DNA from: Pseudomonas sp. B21-056
GTDB lineage: Bacteria > Pseudomonadota > Gammaproteobacteria > Pseudomonadales > Pseudomonadaceae
Reading direction: 5' to 3'
Assembly: GCF_026016325.1 (NCBI RefSeq)
Contig: NZ_CP087203.1
Span: 186,001-250,000, forward strand
Length of the DNA stretch: 64,000 nucleotides
Position 1 is the stretch's first letter, and every line of letters starts with the position of its first letter. This document shows positions 36,479 to 45,822 of the stretch, in pieces. A model generated the notes under the pieces. It saw only the letters and a list, made by a program, of their open reading frames with translations. It was not told the origin of the DNA and did no database searches. The translations under genes and the position numbers were made by a program.

Positions 36479-37503
36479 ATGTCCAAGCGCATTGCTTTTG
36501 CGCCGTTGGCTGCTGCCATCGGCCTGGGATTCAGCCTGCTGGCCGGTAGCCTGGTGGCGCCTTCCAGCGCCCGCGCCGAGGGTGAGATTCGGATCGCCGA
36601 GCAGTTCGGCATCGTGTACCTGCTGCTGAACGTGGTCCGTGATCAGCAGTTGATCGAGAAACACGGCAAGCAGGAGGCATCGACATCAAGGTCGACTGGA
36701 CCCAGTTGTCCGGCGGCGCGGCAGTCAACGATGCGTTACTCTCGGGCTCCATCGACATTGCCGGCGCCGGGGTCGGGCCATTGCTGACCATCTGGGACCG
36801 CACCCGCGGTAAGCAGAACGTCAAGGCAGTGGCTTCCCTGGGCAACTTTCCCTATTACCTGTTGAGCAACAACCCCAAGGTCAAGACCATCGCCGACTTC
36901 ACCGAGCAGGACCGTATCGCGGTGCCTGCGGTGGGCGTTTCGGTGCAGTCACGTTTCCTGCAGTACGCCGCCGCCAAGCAATGGGGTGACAAGGAATTCA
37001 ATCGCCTGGACAAGTACACCCTGGCCGTTCCGCATCCGGACGCGACGGCGGCTTTGATCGCCGGTGGCACGGAGTTGACCGGGCATTTCTCCAACCCGCC
37101 ATTCCAGGACCAGGCGCTGCAGAATCCTGGCGTTCACGTGGTGCTCAATTCCTATGATGTATTGGGACCGAACTCGCCCACGGTGCTGTTCGCCACCGAG
37201 AAGTTCCGCGATGAGAACCCGAAGACCTACAAGGCGTTCGTCGAGGCGCTGACCGAAGCGGCCGAGTTTGCCCAGAAGGACAAAGGCGCGGCGGCGGATA
37301 CCTACCTGCGAGTGACCCAGGCCAGGATCGACCGGGCGACGCTGCTGAAAATCATCGAGAACCCGCAGATCGAATTCACGGTCACGCCGAAGAACACCTA
37401 CCCGCTGGCCGAATTCCTGTACCGCGTCGGCGCGATCAAGAACAAGCCGGCCTCCTGGGAGGATTATTTCTTCCAGGACGCCAAGCCGCTGCAGGGGAGC
37501 TGA
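36479..37503 (+). pseudogene. Frameshifted ABC transporter substrate-binding protein (SsuA/TauA-like)
   Basis: The first frame gives an export signal and mature start (to about ARAEGEIRIAEQFGIVYLLL and EKHGKQE). The continuation, IDIKVDWTQLSGGAAVNDAL and onward to SWEDYFFQDAKPLQGS, is in the +1 neighbour frame. The shift sits near 36671-36680, CAGGAGGCATCG. One extra G in the GG run would restore EKHGKQEGIDIKVDWTQ, as expected for NMT1/SsuA-type binding proteins, about 340 residues long. The domain is otherwise complete. Either this is a real one-base deletion or a sequencing error. The flanking dioxygenase and transporter genes look intact. Confidence 0.88.
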
Positions 37504-37508
37504 CCGTC

Positions 37509-38369
37509 ATGAACGCGCCATTGCAAGGCCACGCGGCCAGCAGCCCCGCTCGCACCGATACCCCGTTGTTGTCAGTGGATAACGTCAGCCTGGAGTACCG
37601 CACCTCGCAGCGTGTGGTGCGGGCCACCCATCGAGTCAGTTTCGACGTCGATCCGGCGGACCGCTTCGTGCTGCTCGGCCCGTCGGGTTGCGGCAAGTCC
37701 ACGTTGCTCAAGTCTATTGGCGGTTTCATCGCACCGCAGGAAGGCGAGATCCGCCTGCAAGGAGAAGCCGTCAACGCACCAGGGCCCGACCGGGTCGTGG
37801 TGTTCCAGGAATTCGATCAACTGCCGCCCTGGAAAACCGTCAAGCAGAATGTGATGTTCGCACTCCTGGCCTCGCGCACCCTCAAGCGCGACGAGGCCGA
37901 AGAGCGGGCGTTGCATTACCTGGACAAGGTCGGGTTGGGCGCCTTTGTCGATGCCTATCCTCACACGTTGTCCGGTGGCATGAAGGCCCGTGTCGCCATC
38001 GCCAGGGCGCTCGCGATGCAACCGAAGATCCTCTTGATGGACGAGCCCTTCGCCGCCCTCGATGCCCTGACCCGCCGCAAGATGCAGGAGGAATTGCTGC
38101 TGCTCTGGGAAGAGGTGCGCTTCACGCTGCTGTTCGTCACTCACTCCATCGAAGAGGCGCTGGTAGTGGGCAATCGTATCCTGCTGCTCTCACCGCATCC
38201 GGGGCGTGTACGGGCGGAAATCCACAGCCATCAATTCGATCTGCATAGCCTGGGTGGCGTGGCATTCCAGCAGACGGCCCGGCGGATACATCGGCTGCTG
38301 TTCGAGCAAGGCTCCGGCCCTGACACCGAACGAGAGCTGGATTTTGCCGACATCCGTATCGCGTATTGA
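37509..38369 (+). CDS. ABC importer ATPase (SsuB/TauB-like)
   Basis: This 286-residue ATPase has Walker A GPSGCGKST, Q-loop VVVFQEFDQL, signature LSGGM, Walker B ILLMDEP and H-loop VTHS. Its wording (PPWKTVKQNVMFAL, FAALDALTRRKMQEEL) is typical of nitrate/sulfonate/taurine importers. It should power uptake with the permease at 38382 and the binding protein at 36479. It starts 6 bp after the pseudogene stop. Confidence 0.92.
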   Translation: MNAPLQGHAASSPARTDTPLLSVDNVSLEYRTSQRVVRATHRVSFDVDPADRFVLLGPSGCGKSTLLKSIGGFIAPQEGEIRLQGEAVNAPGPDRVVVFQEFDQLPPWKTVKQNVMFALLASRTLKRDEAEERALHYLDKVGLGAFVDAYPHTLSGGMKARVAIARALAMQPKILLMDEPFAALDALTRRKMQEELLLLWEEVRFTLLFVTHSIEEALVVGNRILLLSPHPGRVRAEIHSHQFDLHSLGGVAFQQTARRIHRLLFEQGSGPDTERELDFADIRIAY

Positions 38370-38381
38370 GAGGGACGAGCC

Positions 38382-39248
38382 ATGAGCCGTTTAGCGCCTG
38401 TGCGCGAAGAATATGAAGTTGACCTGCAACCCCTGGCCCACGTCCCACTGGAGCGGGAATTGCCCCTGGGCCAGCGTCTGTTGCAGCAGGGCTGGCTGCG
38501 CAAGAGCCTGATCCTTTTGCTGCTGGCGCTGTTGTGGGAGGCGGTGGCCCGGTACCAGAACAATGACCTGTTGCTGCCGGGTTTCCTGCAAACCGCCAGC
38601 GCCTTGTACAACGGACTGCTGAGCGGCGAGCTGCCGGGCAAGGTCTGGATTTCCCTGGTGGTGCTGCTCAAGGGGTATCTGCTGGGTATCGTCCTGGCGT
38701 TTGGGCTGACGACCCTGGCGGTGTCGACCCAGTTGGGGCGCGACCTGCTCAGCACCCTCACGTCGATGTTCAATCCATTGCCGGCCATCGCCCTGTTGCC
38801 ACTGGCATTGCTGTGGTTCGGCCTGGGACAGAACAGCCTGATTTTCGTGCTGGTGCATTCGGTGTTGTGGGCGTTGGCGCTGAACATGTACGCGGGGTTT
38901 CTCGGTGTATCCGAAACGCTGCGCATGGCCGGGCGCAATTATGGGCTCAAGGGCCTGCGCTTCGTGCTGTTCATCCTGATTCCCGCGGCGCTGCCGTCGA
39001 TCCTCGCCGGGCTGAAAATCGGCTGGGCCTTTGCCTGGCGTACGTTGATCGCCGCTGAACTGGTGTTCGGCGCCACCAGCGGCAAGGGCGGCCTGGGCTG
39101 GTACATCTTCCAGAACCGCAACGAGCTGTACACCGACAAGGTCTTTGCCGGGTTGGCAGTGGTGATCCTGATCGGCTTGCTGGTGGAGAACCTGGTGTTC
39201 GACAACCTGGAGCGGGTGACGGTGAAGCGTTGGGGGATGCAACGTTGA
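38382..39248 (+). CDS. ABC importer permease (SsuC/TauC-like)
   Basis: This 288-residue inner-membrane protein has about six hydrophobic helices and the cytoplasmic coupling motif around EALRMAGRNYGL-like sequence (here SETLRMAGRNYGLKGLRFVL) found in BPD-type permeases. It sits 12 bp after its ATPase partner and is the last gene of the operon before a REP pair. The N-terminal extension of about 35 residues is hydrophilic. Confidence 0.92.
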   Translation: MSRLAPVREEYEVDLQPLAHVPLERELPLGQRLLQQGWLRKSLILLLLALLWEAVARYQNNDLLLPGFLQTASALYNGLLSGELPGKVWISLVVLLKGYLLGIVLAFGLTTLAVSTQLGRDLLSTLTSMFNPLPAIALLPLALLWFGLGQNSLIFVLVHSVLWALALNMYAGFLGVSETLRMAGRNYGLKGLRFVLFILIPAALPSILAGLKIGWAFAWRTLIAAELVFGATSGKGGLGWYIFQNRNELYTDKVFAGLAVVILIGLLVENLVFDNLERVTVKRWGMQR

Positions 39249-39295
39249 TGGGGCCCCCGCCATGATGTTCAGGTAAGTGGTTGTCTGGGCGGGCG

Positions 39296-39391
39296 CCATC
39301 GCGAGCAGGCTCGCTCCCACATGGGGCCTGTGATGACGGTGATATCTGCGGTCACACCCATCCCCGGTGGGAGCGAGCCTGCTCGCGATGG
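39296..39391. repeat. BIME: perfect 25-bp inverted REP pair
   Basis: CCATCGCGAGCAGGCTCGCT plus CCCAC (39296-39320) is inverted exactly at 39367-39391. It separates two operons on the same strand and may act as a terminator. The short stretch 39392-39479 should carry the promoter of the next operon. Confidence 0.88.
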
Positions 39392-39479
39392 CGGACTTCA
39401 ACCCACCCCAAATAGCCAGGTAAAGCCGCTTTCTTTTCCTTTAGACTTGCAGCCCTCAAGCAAGCCTTCAGGACACGGA

Positions 39480-39968
39480 ATGCCAGCTCCTCCCAGCTCC
39501 CTTCGCAAAGCCCTGGTCGCTTGGCTGTATGCCGCAGCCCTGATGCATCTGTTCGTCAGCATCACGCTGACCTGGGCAGGCCATTCGGGCTTGCTCGACG
39601 GCTATCTGCACACCCTCGAACAGGCTTTCTGGTCCGGCGCTGCGGTGCCTTTGGCTGCCCGCGCGCAGCAGGTCTGGTGGCTGGCATTGTTCGGCGCCAC
39701 ATTGCAAAGCTATTCGCTGTACATGCTGGCCCTCGTCCACATCGGCAACCGCCTCAAACGCGCGATGCCCTGGGGGTGGTTGATCGCCGGCATTGTGCTC
39801 TGGGCGCCCCAGGACATGCTGATCTCTGCCCAGGCGCAGGTCTGGTCGCACCTATGGTTCGACAGCCTTGCGCTGCTGGTATTGCTGCCGCCGCTGTTCT
39901 GGCTCTACCGTCATGATCGCTGCAACTCCCTCGTCGACAACCCACTGAATGAGTCAAACCATGGCTGA
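39480..39968 (+). CDS. Small multi-spanning membrane protein
   Basis: A 162-residue protein with about four hydrophobic helices, for example ALVAWLYAAALMHLFVSITL and WGWLIAGIVLWAPQDMLIS. The start is the ATG at 39480, with AGGA ten bases upstream; a longer frame upstream merely translates REP sequence. I do not recognise a named family with certainty; similar small proteins are often annotated as cell-division-inhibitor-linked because they sit beside the epimerase gene. It overlaps the next gene, so the two are probably made together. The function is unknown. Confidence 0.7.
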   Translation: MPAPPSSLRKALVAWLYAAALMHLFVSITLTWAGHSGLLDGYLHTLEQAFWSGAAVPLAARAQQVWWLALFGATLQSYSLYMLALVHIGNRLKRAMPWGWLIAGIVLWAPQDMLISAQAQVWSHLWFDSLALLVLLPPLFWLYRHDRCNSLVDNPLNESNHG

Positions 39969-41403
39969 TTTTTCTCTCCTCGACTGGGCGATCACATTGT
40001 TGATTGCCCAGGCCGTCCTGGGCGCGCTGGATACCCTCTATCACCATGAACTGACCGTCGCCTTGCCCTATCGCCACAGCGCCCGGCTGGAGCTGTCGAT
40101 CCATGCCTTGCGTTCGTGCTTCTACGGGATCCTGTTCCTGGGTATCGCCCACCTGGCTTTCCAGGGGACGTGGGCGATTGTCATCGGGCTGTTGTTCGCC
40201 CTGGAGATCGGCCTGACGCTCTGGGATTTCGTGGTCGAAGACCGCAGCCGCAAGCTGCCGGCCATCGAGCGCATCATGCACACGGTGCTGGCGGTCAACG
40301 GTGGGGCGTTCTTCGCGCTGTACGGGGTGCAACTGGCGCAATGGGCGAGTTTGCCTACCGGCCTGGGTGCCCTCGATCTGGGCTGGCGCGGCTGGTTGCT
40401 GACGCTGTTCGCCATTGGCGTCAGCGCCTCGGGTATTCGTGACGGGCTGGCGGCGCTGCGCATGCAGCGCCAGGGCAAGCCTGGCAATCCGTTCGCCGGC
40501 GGCGCCCATAAGCGCGTGTTGGTGACCGGCGGCACCGGGTTTATCGGCGAGACGCTGGTCAATCAGTTGCTCGATGCCGGGCACACCGTCAGCGTGTTGG
40601 CCCGTGATCCGTTGAAAGCGGCCTATCTGTTCGACGGCCGTGCCCGTTGCCTGCGCTCGCTGAGCAAACTGGGCCACGACGAAATCTTCGATGTGGTGAT
40701 CAATCTGGCGGGCGCACCGGTGGCAGGTCCGCGCTGGACTCCCAAGCGCCAGGCGCAACTGATTGCCAGCCGAGTCAATACCACCGAAGCGTTGATGACT
40801 TGGCTGAAGCATGCCCGGAACAAGCCGGCGCTGTGGGTCCAGGCCTCGGCCATTGGCTTTTATGGCGTGCGTGATGCCAACGAGAGCCTGGATGAGCAGG
40901 CGGTCAAGGGCGATGGTTTCATGGCTGAGCTTTGTGCGCGGTGGGAAGCGTCGGCGCTGCCTGCCGTCGAACTGGGCGTGCGTCAGGTGGTGATGCGCCT
41001 GGGTGTGGTCTTTGGTCCGGGCGGTGCGTTGTTGCCTTTGCTGATTCCGTTTCGCCTGGGGTTCGGTGGGCGGATGGGCGACGGTCGGCAGATCATGAGC
41101 TGGATACACCGCGACGATGTGATCCAGGTGATCGCCCGGGCCTTCGACGACGAGAGCCTGAGTGGCACCTACAACCTGGTGGCGCCGGAGACGGTCAGCC
41201 AGGCGACGTTCGCCGAGAGCGTCGGCAGGATTCTCAAGCGCCCGGTATGGTTGCACATCCCTGCCGCACCGGTGCGTGCCCTGGCGGGTGAAATGGCCCA
41301 GTTGTTTTTCGACGGCCAACGCGTGGTACCGAGCCGTCTCGCCGAGGCCGGATACAGGTTCCGTTATCCGACCCTCGACGCTGCCCTGCGCGACCTGGCC
41401 TGA
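39961..41403 (+). CDS. TIGR01777-type NAD(P)-dependent epimerase with an N-terminal membrane domain
   Basis: The first roughly 165 residues form about four to five membrane helices. They are followed by an SDR epimerase of the TIGR01777 (YfcH/SulA-labelled) type: VLVTGGTGFIGETLVNQLLD, DVVINLAGAPVAGPRW, ASAIGFYGVRD, and a C-terminal DUF1731-like end (GQRVVPSRLAEAGYRFRYPT). The fusion of membrane part and epimerase is a known arrangement. Substrate and role are unknown. It starts inside the end of the previous gene (an ATG at 39949 is also in frame) and ends 9 bp before the next one. Confidence 0.85.
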   Translation: MADFSLLDWAITLLIAQAVLGALDTLYHHELTVALPYRHSARLELSIHALRSCFYGILFLGIAHLAFQGTWAIVIGLLFALEIGLTLWDFVVEDRSRKLPAIERIMHTVLAVNGGAFFALYGVQLAQWASLPTGLGALDLGWRGWLLTLFAIGVSASGIRDGLAALRMQRQGKPGNPFAGGAHKRVLVTGGTGFIGETLVNQLLDAGHTVSVLARDPLKAAYLFDGRARCLRSLSKLGHDEIFDVVINLAGAPVAGPRWTPKRQAQLIASRVNTTEALMTWLKHARNKPALWVQASAIGFYGVRDANESLDEQAVKGDGFMAELCARWEASALPAVELGVRQVVMRLGVVFGPGGALLPLLIPFRLGFGGRMGDGRQIMSWIHRDDVIQVIARAFDDESLSGTYNLVAPETVSQATFAESVGRILKRPVWLHIPAAPVRALAGEMAQLFFDGQRVVPSRLAEAGYRFRYPTLDAALRDLA

Positions 41404-41412
41404 GGACCGCTC

Positions 41413-43848
41413 ATGAGCAAGCCTTTGATGTACCTGCTGGCCGGCAACGGCAGCGCCGCCGATTGGTGGGACGACGCCTTGCCGCACTTCGAGCGCTACG
41501 ACGTGGTGCCGCTGGAGCTGCCCGGCTTTGGCGATCATCCACAAGCACCCTGCGAAGATCTGGCCGCCTATGCCCAGGTTTTGCTGGAGATGACGATCCC
41601 CGGCAACGCGATCACCGCGGTCGGGGTGAATGCGCTGCTGGTGCTGCATGCGTTGCAGCGTCGGCCAGGGCATTTCTGTCGCAGTGTCTTGCTGGCGCCG
41701 GTGGGTGCGTTTTTATGGCAGCGGCGCCTGCCGGCGTTGATGTCGCCCCTGCCGGTGCGCAAAACCATTCATTGGTTGCTGGCAAACAAGCCGACGCTGT
41801 TTGCCCGCAAGTTTTCCAACCGGACCTGGACGCCTGCGCAGTACCAGCGCATGGGCGCCGGGTACGCCCGCTGTCGCGCCTTTGTGCCGCACTGGGACCT
41901 GGTGCGTGCGGACACCGCGTTGCCGTTGCTGGAATGGATCACCGATCCGGTCGAACTGGTCTGGGGCGACCAGGACAACGTGCTGGGTATCGAACAGGCC
42001 GCGGCATGGTCAGCCATTCTCGCCCGCGCCGATCTGACCATCAGCCTGAAACCCGGCTGGGGTCACTATCCCTGGATTGACGCGCCGGGCGAATTCGCCG
42101 CGTGGCTGGAGTCGGGCGAGCGAGGGTTTGTCGCACACACCAAGGGTGGGCGCTTGCGCCTGGCGGCGCTGGCTGGGCAAGCGGTGCCCCCGGCGCTGTC
42201 GCTCAACGATTGCCAGGATCCGCGCCTGCCGACGTTTCTCGACGGCCAAGCGGACGTGCTCTGGGCGGTGCGCTCCTCCAGTTATGGCGAAGACCAGGCC
42301 GATGCGGCGAATGCGGGTCTGAGCACCACCTTTCTGCGGGTAGCGACGCAGGATGTGTCGGGTCGAATTGCCGAATTGAGTGCAACGGGTGTCGAGGAAG
42401 TGGTGGTGCAGCGGTTCATCACGCCGCGGCTGTCCGGGATCGCCTTCGTCCGTCACCTGGCTGTCGAGCTGGAGTGGGTCGAAGGTCATCTCGAATCGTT
42501 GGCCGACGGTCAGGCGAGCCCCGAGCGCGCGATCATTTCCCGCCTGGGTAAGGCGTGGAACAGCGACACCTTCAAGCCAGCACACGGCCTGACCGCCGAT
42601 CAGCTATGGCGTTTCCTGCAGGGCGTGTTGCGGGTTTTCCACTATGTGCCTGGCGACGTTGAATGGGCCTGGGACGGCAGCCAGCTCTGGCTGCTGCAGT
42701 ACCGGCCGATCAGCGATTACGGCTGGCGTCGACACCTGACCGCCGCCAACATCGCCGAGATCCTGCCGCCGCAACCCAGTGTTCTGGTGGAGTATGCCCA
42801 GCGTCGTGCAGCCGCGAGCATTCCCGCGATCATGGCACGCTGGGATCCGCGGATATTGCAGGACAACGAACCCTTCACCGCGGTGTTTGGCGGCGCTTCG
42901 TACATCAACAACGACTTGTTTCTCGCACGCTTGGCGGACTGGGGCATCAGCGCCAGCCACTACGCGGATGAGGTCGGCGGCGCCACACCGCATCTGCCTT
43001 GGCGACCGCTGCGCCTGATCCGTTCGCTGCCGTTGTTCCTGCGTATGCAGCGCATCGCCCGTGGACACCTGCCGACGCTGGAAAACGGTTTGCGACGCTT
43101 CGACCGGGAGCTGCTCGAACTGACCGGACAAGGCGCCGATGGGCAGCAATTGGCCGACTGGTTCACCCGCTTCTACGTATTCGTGGTCCAGGGCAACCTG
43201 TGCATCGCCACCGCATTGGCCAGCAGCGGTGGCGACTGGCTGGGCCGGCCCCCGACTGCCTATGACAACCTCGAATCCGTCCCGCATCGACTGCCCTGGG
43301 AAACCGACCCGGCTACGCTCCGCCCGGCACCGACCGAGTTGCCGTTGCAGGCATTCCCCCAATGGCCCTTGGCGGTTCGCCTGGCCCATTCGAGCGGTCT
43401 GCCGGGATTGCGCGGTTACTACCTGCAAGTGCGCGAGTGGTATCGCGACAACCTGATGCGGATTTTCTTTCGCTTGCATCACGCCATGCCGACGGCCGAA
43501 CGGGCGCATTGGTTTACGCCGCATCCGGACATCCGCAGCCGCGAGGGCAGCTTCTGGCAGGATGGTCGCGAGGGCACCGAGCAAGCGAGCGGATTCCTGA
43601 TCTACCCGGGACAGGTGCAAGGCATTCTGGGCGAAGACATTCTGCTTGAAGACACCCTGGACCCAGGCCGTCATGCACACTATCAAAACGCCCGGGCGGT
43701 GATTGCGCGCATGGGCGGACGCTTGTCCCACGGCTCGACCTTGCTGCGCGAACTGCGCAAACCCTCGGCGGTGCTGCCGCAGGTGAATGCGGCGTGGCTG
43801 GGGCGCGAGGTGTTGTATCGGGATGGGGAGTTGACGTTGGTGGAGTAG
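41413..43848 (+). CDS. Fusion of degenerate alpha/beta hydrolase and PEP-synthase-like modules
   Basis: The 811-residue protein has three parts. Residues 1-250 are an alpha/beta hydrolase with the acid (VWGDQD) and His (GWGHYPW), but the nucleophile position reads G-V-N73-A-L in place of G-x-S-x-G, so the Ser is lost. From about 270 a PPDK_N-type ATP-binding domain follows (LWAVRSSSYGEDQADAANAG, VVVQRF, WAWDGSQLWLLQYRPIS). The end is a phosphohistidine swivel domain, MGGRLSHGSTLLREL, with H773. The second half resembles rifampin phosphotransferase/PEP-synthase relatives. It may transfer phosphate from ATP to an unknown acceptor. It is last in the operon with the epimerase. Confidence 0.8.
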   Translation: MSKPLMYLLAGNGSAADWWDDALPHFERYDVVPLELPGFGDHPQAPCEDLAAYAQVLLEMTIPGNAITAVGVNALLVLHALQRRPGHFCRSVLLAPVGAFLWQRRLPALMSPLPVRKTIHWLLANKPTLFARKFSNRTWTPAQYQRMGAGYARCRAFVPHWDLVRADTALPLLEWITDPVELVWGDQDNVLGIEQAAAWSAILARADLTISLKPGWGHYPWIDAPGEFAAWLESGERGFVAHTKGGRLRLAALAGQAVPPALSLNDCQDPRLPTFLDGQADVLWAVRSSSYGEDQADAANAGLSTTFLRVATQDVSGRIAELSATGVEEVVVQRFITPRLSGIAFVRHLAVELEWVEGHLESLADGQASPERAIISRLGKAWNSDTFKPAHGLTADQLWRFLQGVLRVFHYVPGDVEWAWDGSQLWLLQYRPISDYGWRRHLTAANIAEILPPQPSVLVEYAQRRAAASIPAIMARWDPRILQDNEPFTAVFGGASYINNDLFLARLADWGISASHYADEVGGATPHLPWRPLRLIRSLPLFLRMQRIARGHLPTLENGLRRFDRELLELTGQGADGQQLADWFTRFYVFVVQGNLCIATALASSGGDWLGRPPTAYDNLESVPHRLPWETDPATLRPAPTELPLQAFPQWPLAVRLAHSSGLPGLRGYYLQVREWYRDNLMRIFFRLHHAMPTAERAHWFTPHPDIRSREGSFWQDGREGTEQASGFLIYPGQVQGILGEDILLEDTLDPGRHAHYQNARAVIARMGGRLSHGSTLLRELRKPSAVLPQVNAAWLGREVLYRDGELTLVE

Positions 43849-43875
43849 GGCGCGGCGGGGGGCGAAGGGGTGTGA

Positions 43876-44565
43876 CTACCAGTAATCCGGCTTGATGGTG
43901 GGTGCCTTGTGGGTGGGGACCCGGTTGGGGAATTGGTGAGATTGGAGCTCGTCGCAAGTGACAATACGGCGCATCCAATGGGCATGTTCTTTCAAGGATC
44001 CGGGGGCAAGACGTTTGGAGCCGGTTCGGTAGGGGAGCACTACGCCGATTCTGAGATGGGGAAAATCTTCACGAACTGCTCTCAAGGCTGGAGCCATATC
44101 AGTGTCGCCAGACACCAGCACAAGCTGCTCGACACGCTTTCCCCATGGCAACATCTCTTGTCTGGAAGCTACGCGATACATGCTGATTGCAATGTGGACG
44201 TCTGTTTCCTTTTCTTCAAGCTTCCAGATAGCAACCGTGTCCTGGCGTGAGGCATTGACCTTTTTACTGATAAAGCGGGGCGCATTGGCTCGTTCGAGCT
44301 GATGGCGTCCATAGTGGACGGTAACCTGGTTGGCCTTCAGGGCGCGGACATAAGCGTCTTGGGCTTCTTTGGAGACGATCCCCCGGGTTGCCAATTCCGG
44401 TTTGACGGAGGACATGAAGTAATCAACGGAGACAAGTGAACTCTGAGGATTCTCAACCCGGGCTATATGCGCTAGCAACTGTGCCAAGTTCAACCATTTA
44501 TAAGGTGTACCGGCGAGCAACCCATAAAAAACGTTATAGCCGTCAACGAAAAAAGCGGTGCGCAC
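43876..44565 (-). CDS. NYN-domain (LabA-like, PIN-fold) protein
   Basis: This 229-residue protein has the NYN nuclease fold: FFVDGYNVFYG at the start with the first Asp, KETDVHIAISMY in the middle and LVSGDTDMAPALRAV with the later acidic residues. Family members are predicted RNases; a target is not known here. The C-terminus is basic and His/Arg-rich. A strong leftward terminator lies just upstream of the start (44585-44606), so the gene probably has its own promoter between that and the ATG, or is read through. It is convergent with the fusion gene at 41413. Confidence 0.85.
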   Translation of the reverse strand: MRTAFFVDGYNVFYGLLAGTPYKWLNLAQLLAHIARVENPQSSLVSVDYFMSSVKPELATRGIVSKEAQDAYVRALKANQVTVHYGRHQLERANAPRFISKKVNASRQDTVAIWKLEEKETDVHIAISMYRVASRQEMLPWGKRVEQLVLVSGDTDMAPALRAVREDFPHLRIGVVLPYRTGSKRLAPGSLKEHAHWMRRIVTCDELQSHQFPNRVPTHKAPTIKPDYW

Positions 44566-44584
44566 AAACTCAATCCCCAGAAAC

Positions 44585-44606
44585 GAAAAAACCGGCCGAA
44601 GCCGGT
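44585..44606 (-). terminator. Strong intrinsic terminator pointing left
   Basis: On the minus strand ACCGGC-TTCG-GCCGGT is followed by six T. This is a textbook terminator, but no coding gene on that strand lies upstream of it before 45043. It could end a short RNA from about 44600-44750, or be a leader attenuator for the NYN gene. The rest of 44607-44980 shows no gene I can support. Confidence 0.75.
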
Positions 44607-44987
44607 GTTTTCACCCCAACGGCCAGAGAACTTAATCTCTGCGTACGGGGTTGAGCAGTGGGCAAATCCTAATCTGGGATGATCTTGCGTCAACCGTGGA
44701 CGGGTAAGCTCCAGCACCGGCAGGTTGAGTGTTGTGCGGCTTTATGGCTTGGGGGCAAGGTATTTTTGAGCCGATTTATCAAAGTGTATTTCAATGATTT
44801 TCCGTAAGGTTGGTATTTGTTTAAAGGCTGAATAAAGCCATCACCTATTACTGATTAGAGCGAGCGGATCTGCCTAAACCCTTGTGGGATTTGATACCAG
44901 CCAACGTCAGCAAAAAACCAAGCACCTTTCGGCCCTTCTTCCAGCGTTTTTGAAACAAGAGATTTCCCCATCCTGACAGCAACGCCC

Positions 44988-45034
44988 TTGACGCTCCCCA
45001 CCGCTGTCGTAGACTCCGACCATCCGTCAGGGAG
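44988..45034 (+). promoter_or_regulatory. Putative sigma-70 promoter and ribosome site of the HlyD/M50 operon
   Basis: TTGACG (44988-44993), a 16-bp spacer and TAGACT (45010-45015) fit a housekeeping promoter. CAGGGAG follows before the ATG at 45043. Confidence 0.55.
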
Positions 45035-45042
45035 TAACGGTC

Positions 45043-45822
45043 ATGCAGCGTTTTGGCAGTTGGGTTGTGGGATTGACCTTTGTAGCGTGCGTAGTCCAGG
45101 CGCAGACGCCTGTGGCGGACGATCCGCTGCTCGAGGGCAACGGCGCGGCCGGTGTGTCGGGTGGCAACGAGGCGCGAGGGGTGCTTCGGGCGAAGGATCA
45201 GGCGGTGCTGGCCAGTGAGTTGGCCGGACGTATCGTCGAATTGCCTTTCAGTGAGGGCGAGTCGTTCAAGAAGGGCGATACCCTCGCGCGGTTCGATTGC
45301 TCGGCCTATCAGGCCCAGCTCAATGCGGCTCAGGCGGCGAGCCGGGGTGCCAGCGAGGAGCTGGCGCATAACCGGCAACTGGCGGAATTGAAGTCCGTCG
45401 GGCGTTTCGAAGTTTCACGGGCCGAGGCTCGGGTCAGCGAGACCCAGGCGCAATCCCAGGTGTATCAGGTTCAGGTCAAGCGCTGCAGTGTGATCGCACC
45501 GTTCGATGGGCAGGTGGTGGCGCGCAAGGTCCAGCGCTATGAAAGCGTGGCGGCCGGCGCACCGTTGCTGGATGTGGTCGACAACCGCACCCTGGAGATT
45601 CATCTGCTGGTACCGTCGCGCTGGATGGGCAAGCTCAAGCCGGGCCAATCCTTTACGTTCATTCCCGACGAAACCGGCCGGCCGCTGCAAGCGACGGTCA
45701 AGCGCCTTGGCGCACGTATCGATGAGGGCAGCCAGACCTTGCTGCTGGTGGCGAGCCTGCCTGACGCCAGTGGCCTGCTGTCCGGCATGAGCGGCACGGC
45801 GCGTTTCCCGGAGTCCAAGTGA
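45043..45822 (+). CDS. Periplasmic adaptor (HlyD/RND-type membrane fusion protein)
   Basis: The 259-residue protein has a signal peptide (cut near VVQA) followed by the lipoyl/hairpin/beta-barrel core of periplasmic adaptors: LASELAGRIVELPFSEGESF, coiled-coil SEELAHNRQLAELKSVGRFE, CSVIAPFDGQVVARKVQRYE. It is short compared with normal RND adaptors (about 350-400). It overlaps the next gene (GTGA), forming a unit with the GAF-HlyD and M50-HlyD proteins. I infer that it links the inner-membrane M50 protein to the TolC-like lipoprotein at 59151. Confidence 0.88.
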   Translation: MQRFGSWVVGLTFVACVVQAQTPVADDPLLEGNGAAGVSGGNEARGVLRAKDQAVLASELAGRIVELPFSEGESFKKGDTLARFDCSAYQAQLNAAQAASRGASEELAHNRQLAELKSVGRFEVSRAEARVSETQAQSQVYQVQVKRCSVIAPFDGQVVARKVQRYESVAAGAPLLDVVDNRTLEIHLLVPSRWMGKLKPGQSFTFIPDETGRPLQATVKRLGARIDEGSQTLLLVASLPDASGLLSGMSGTARFPESK

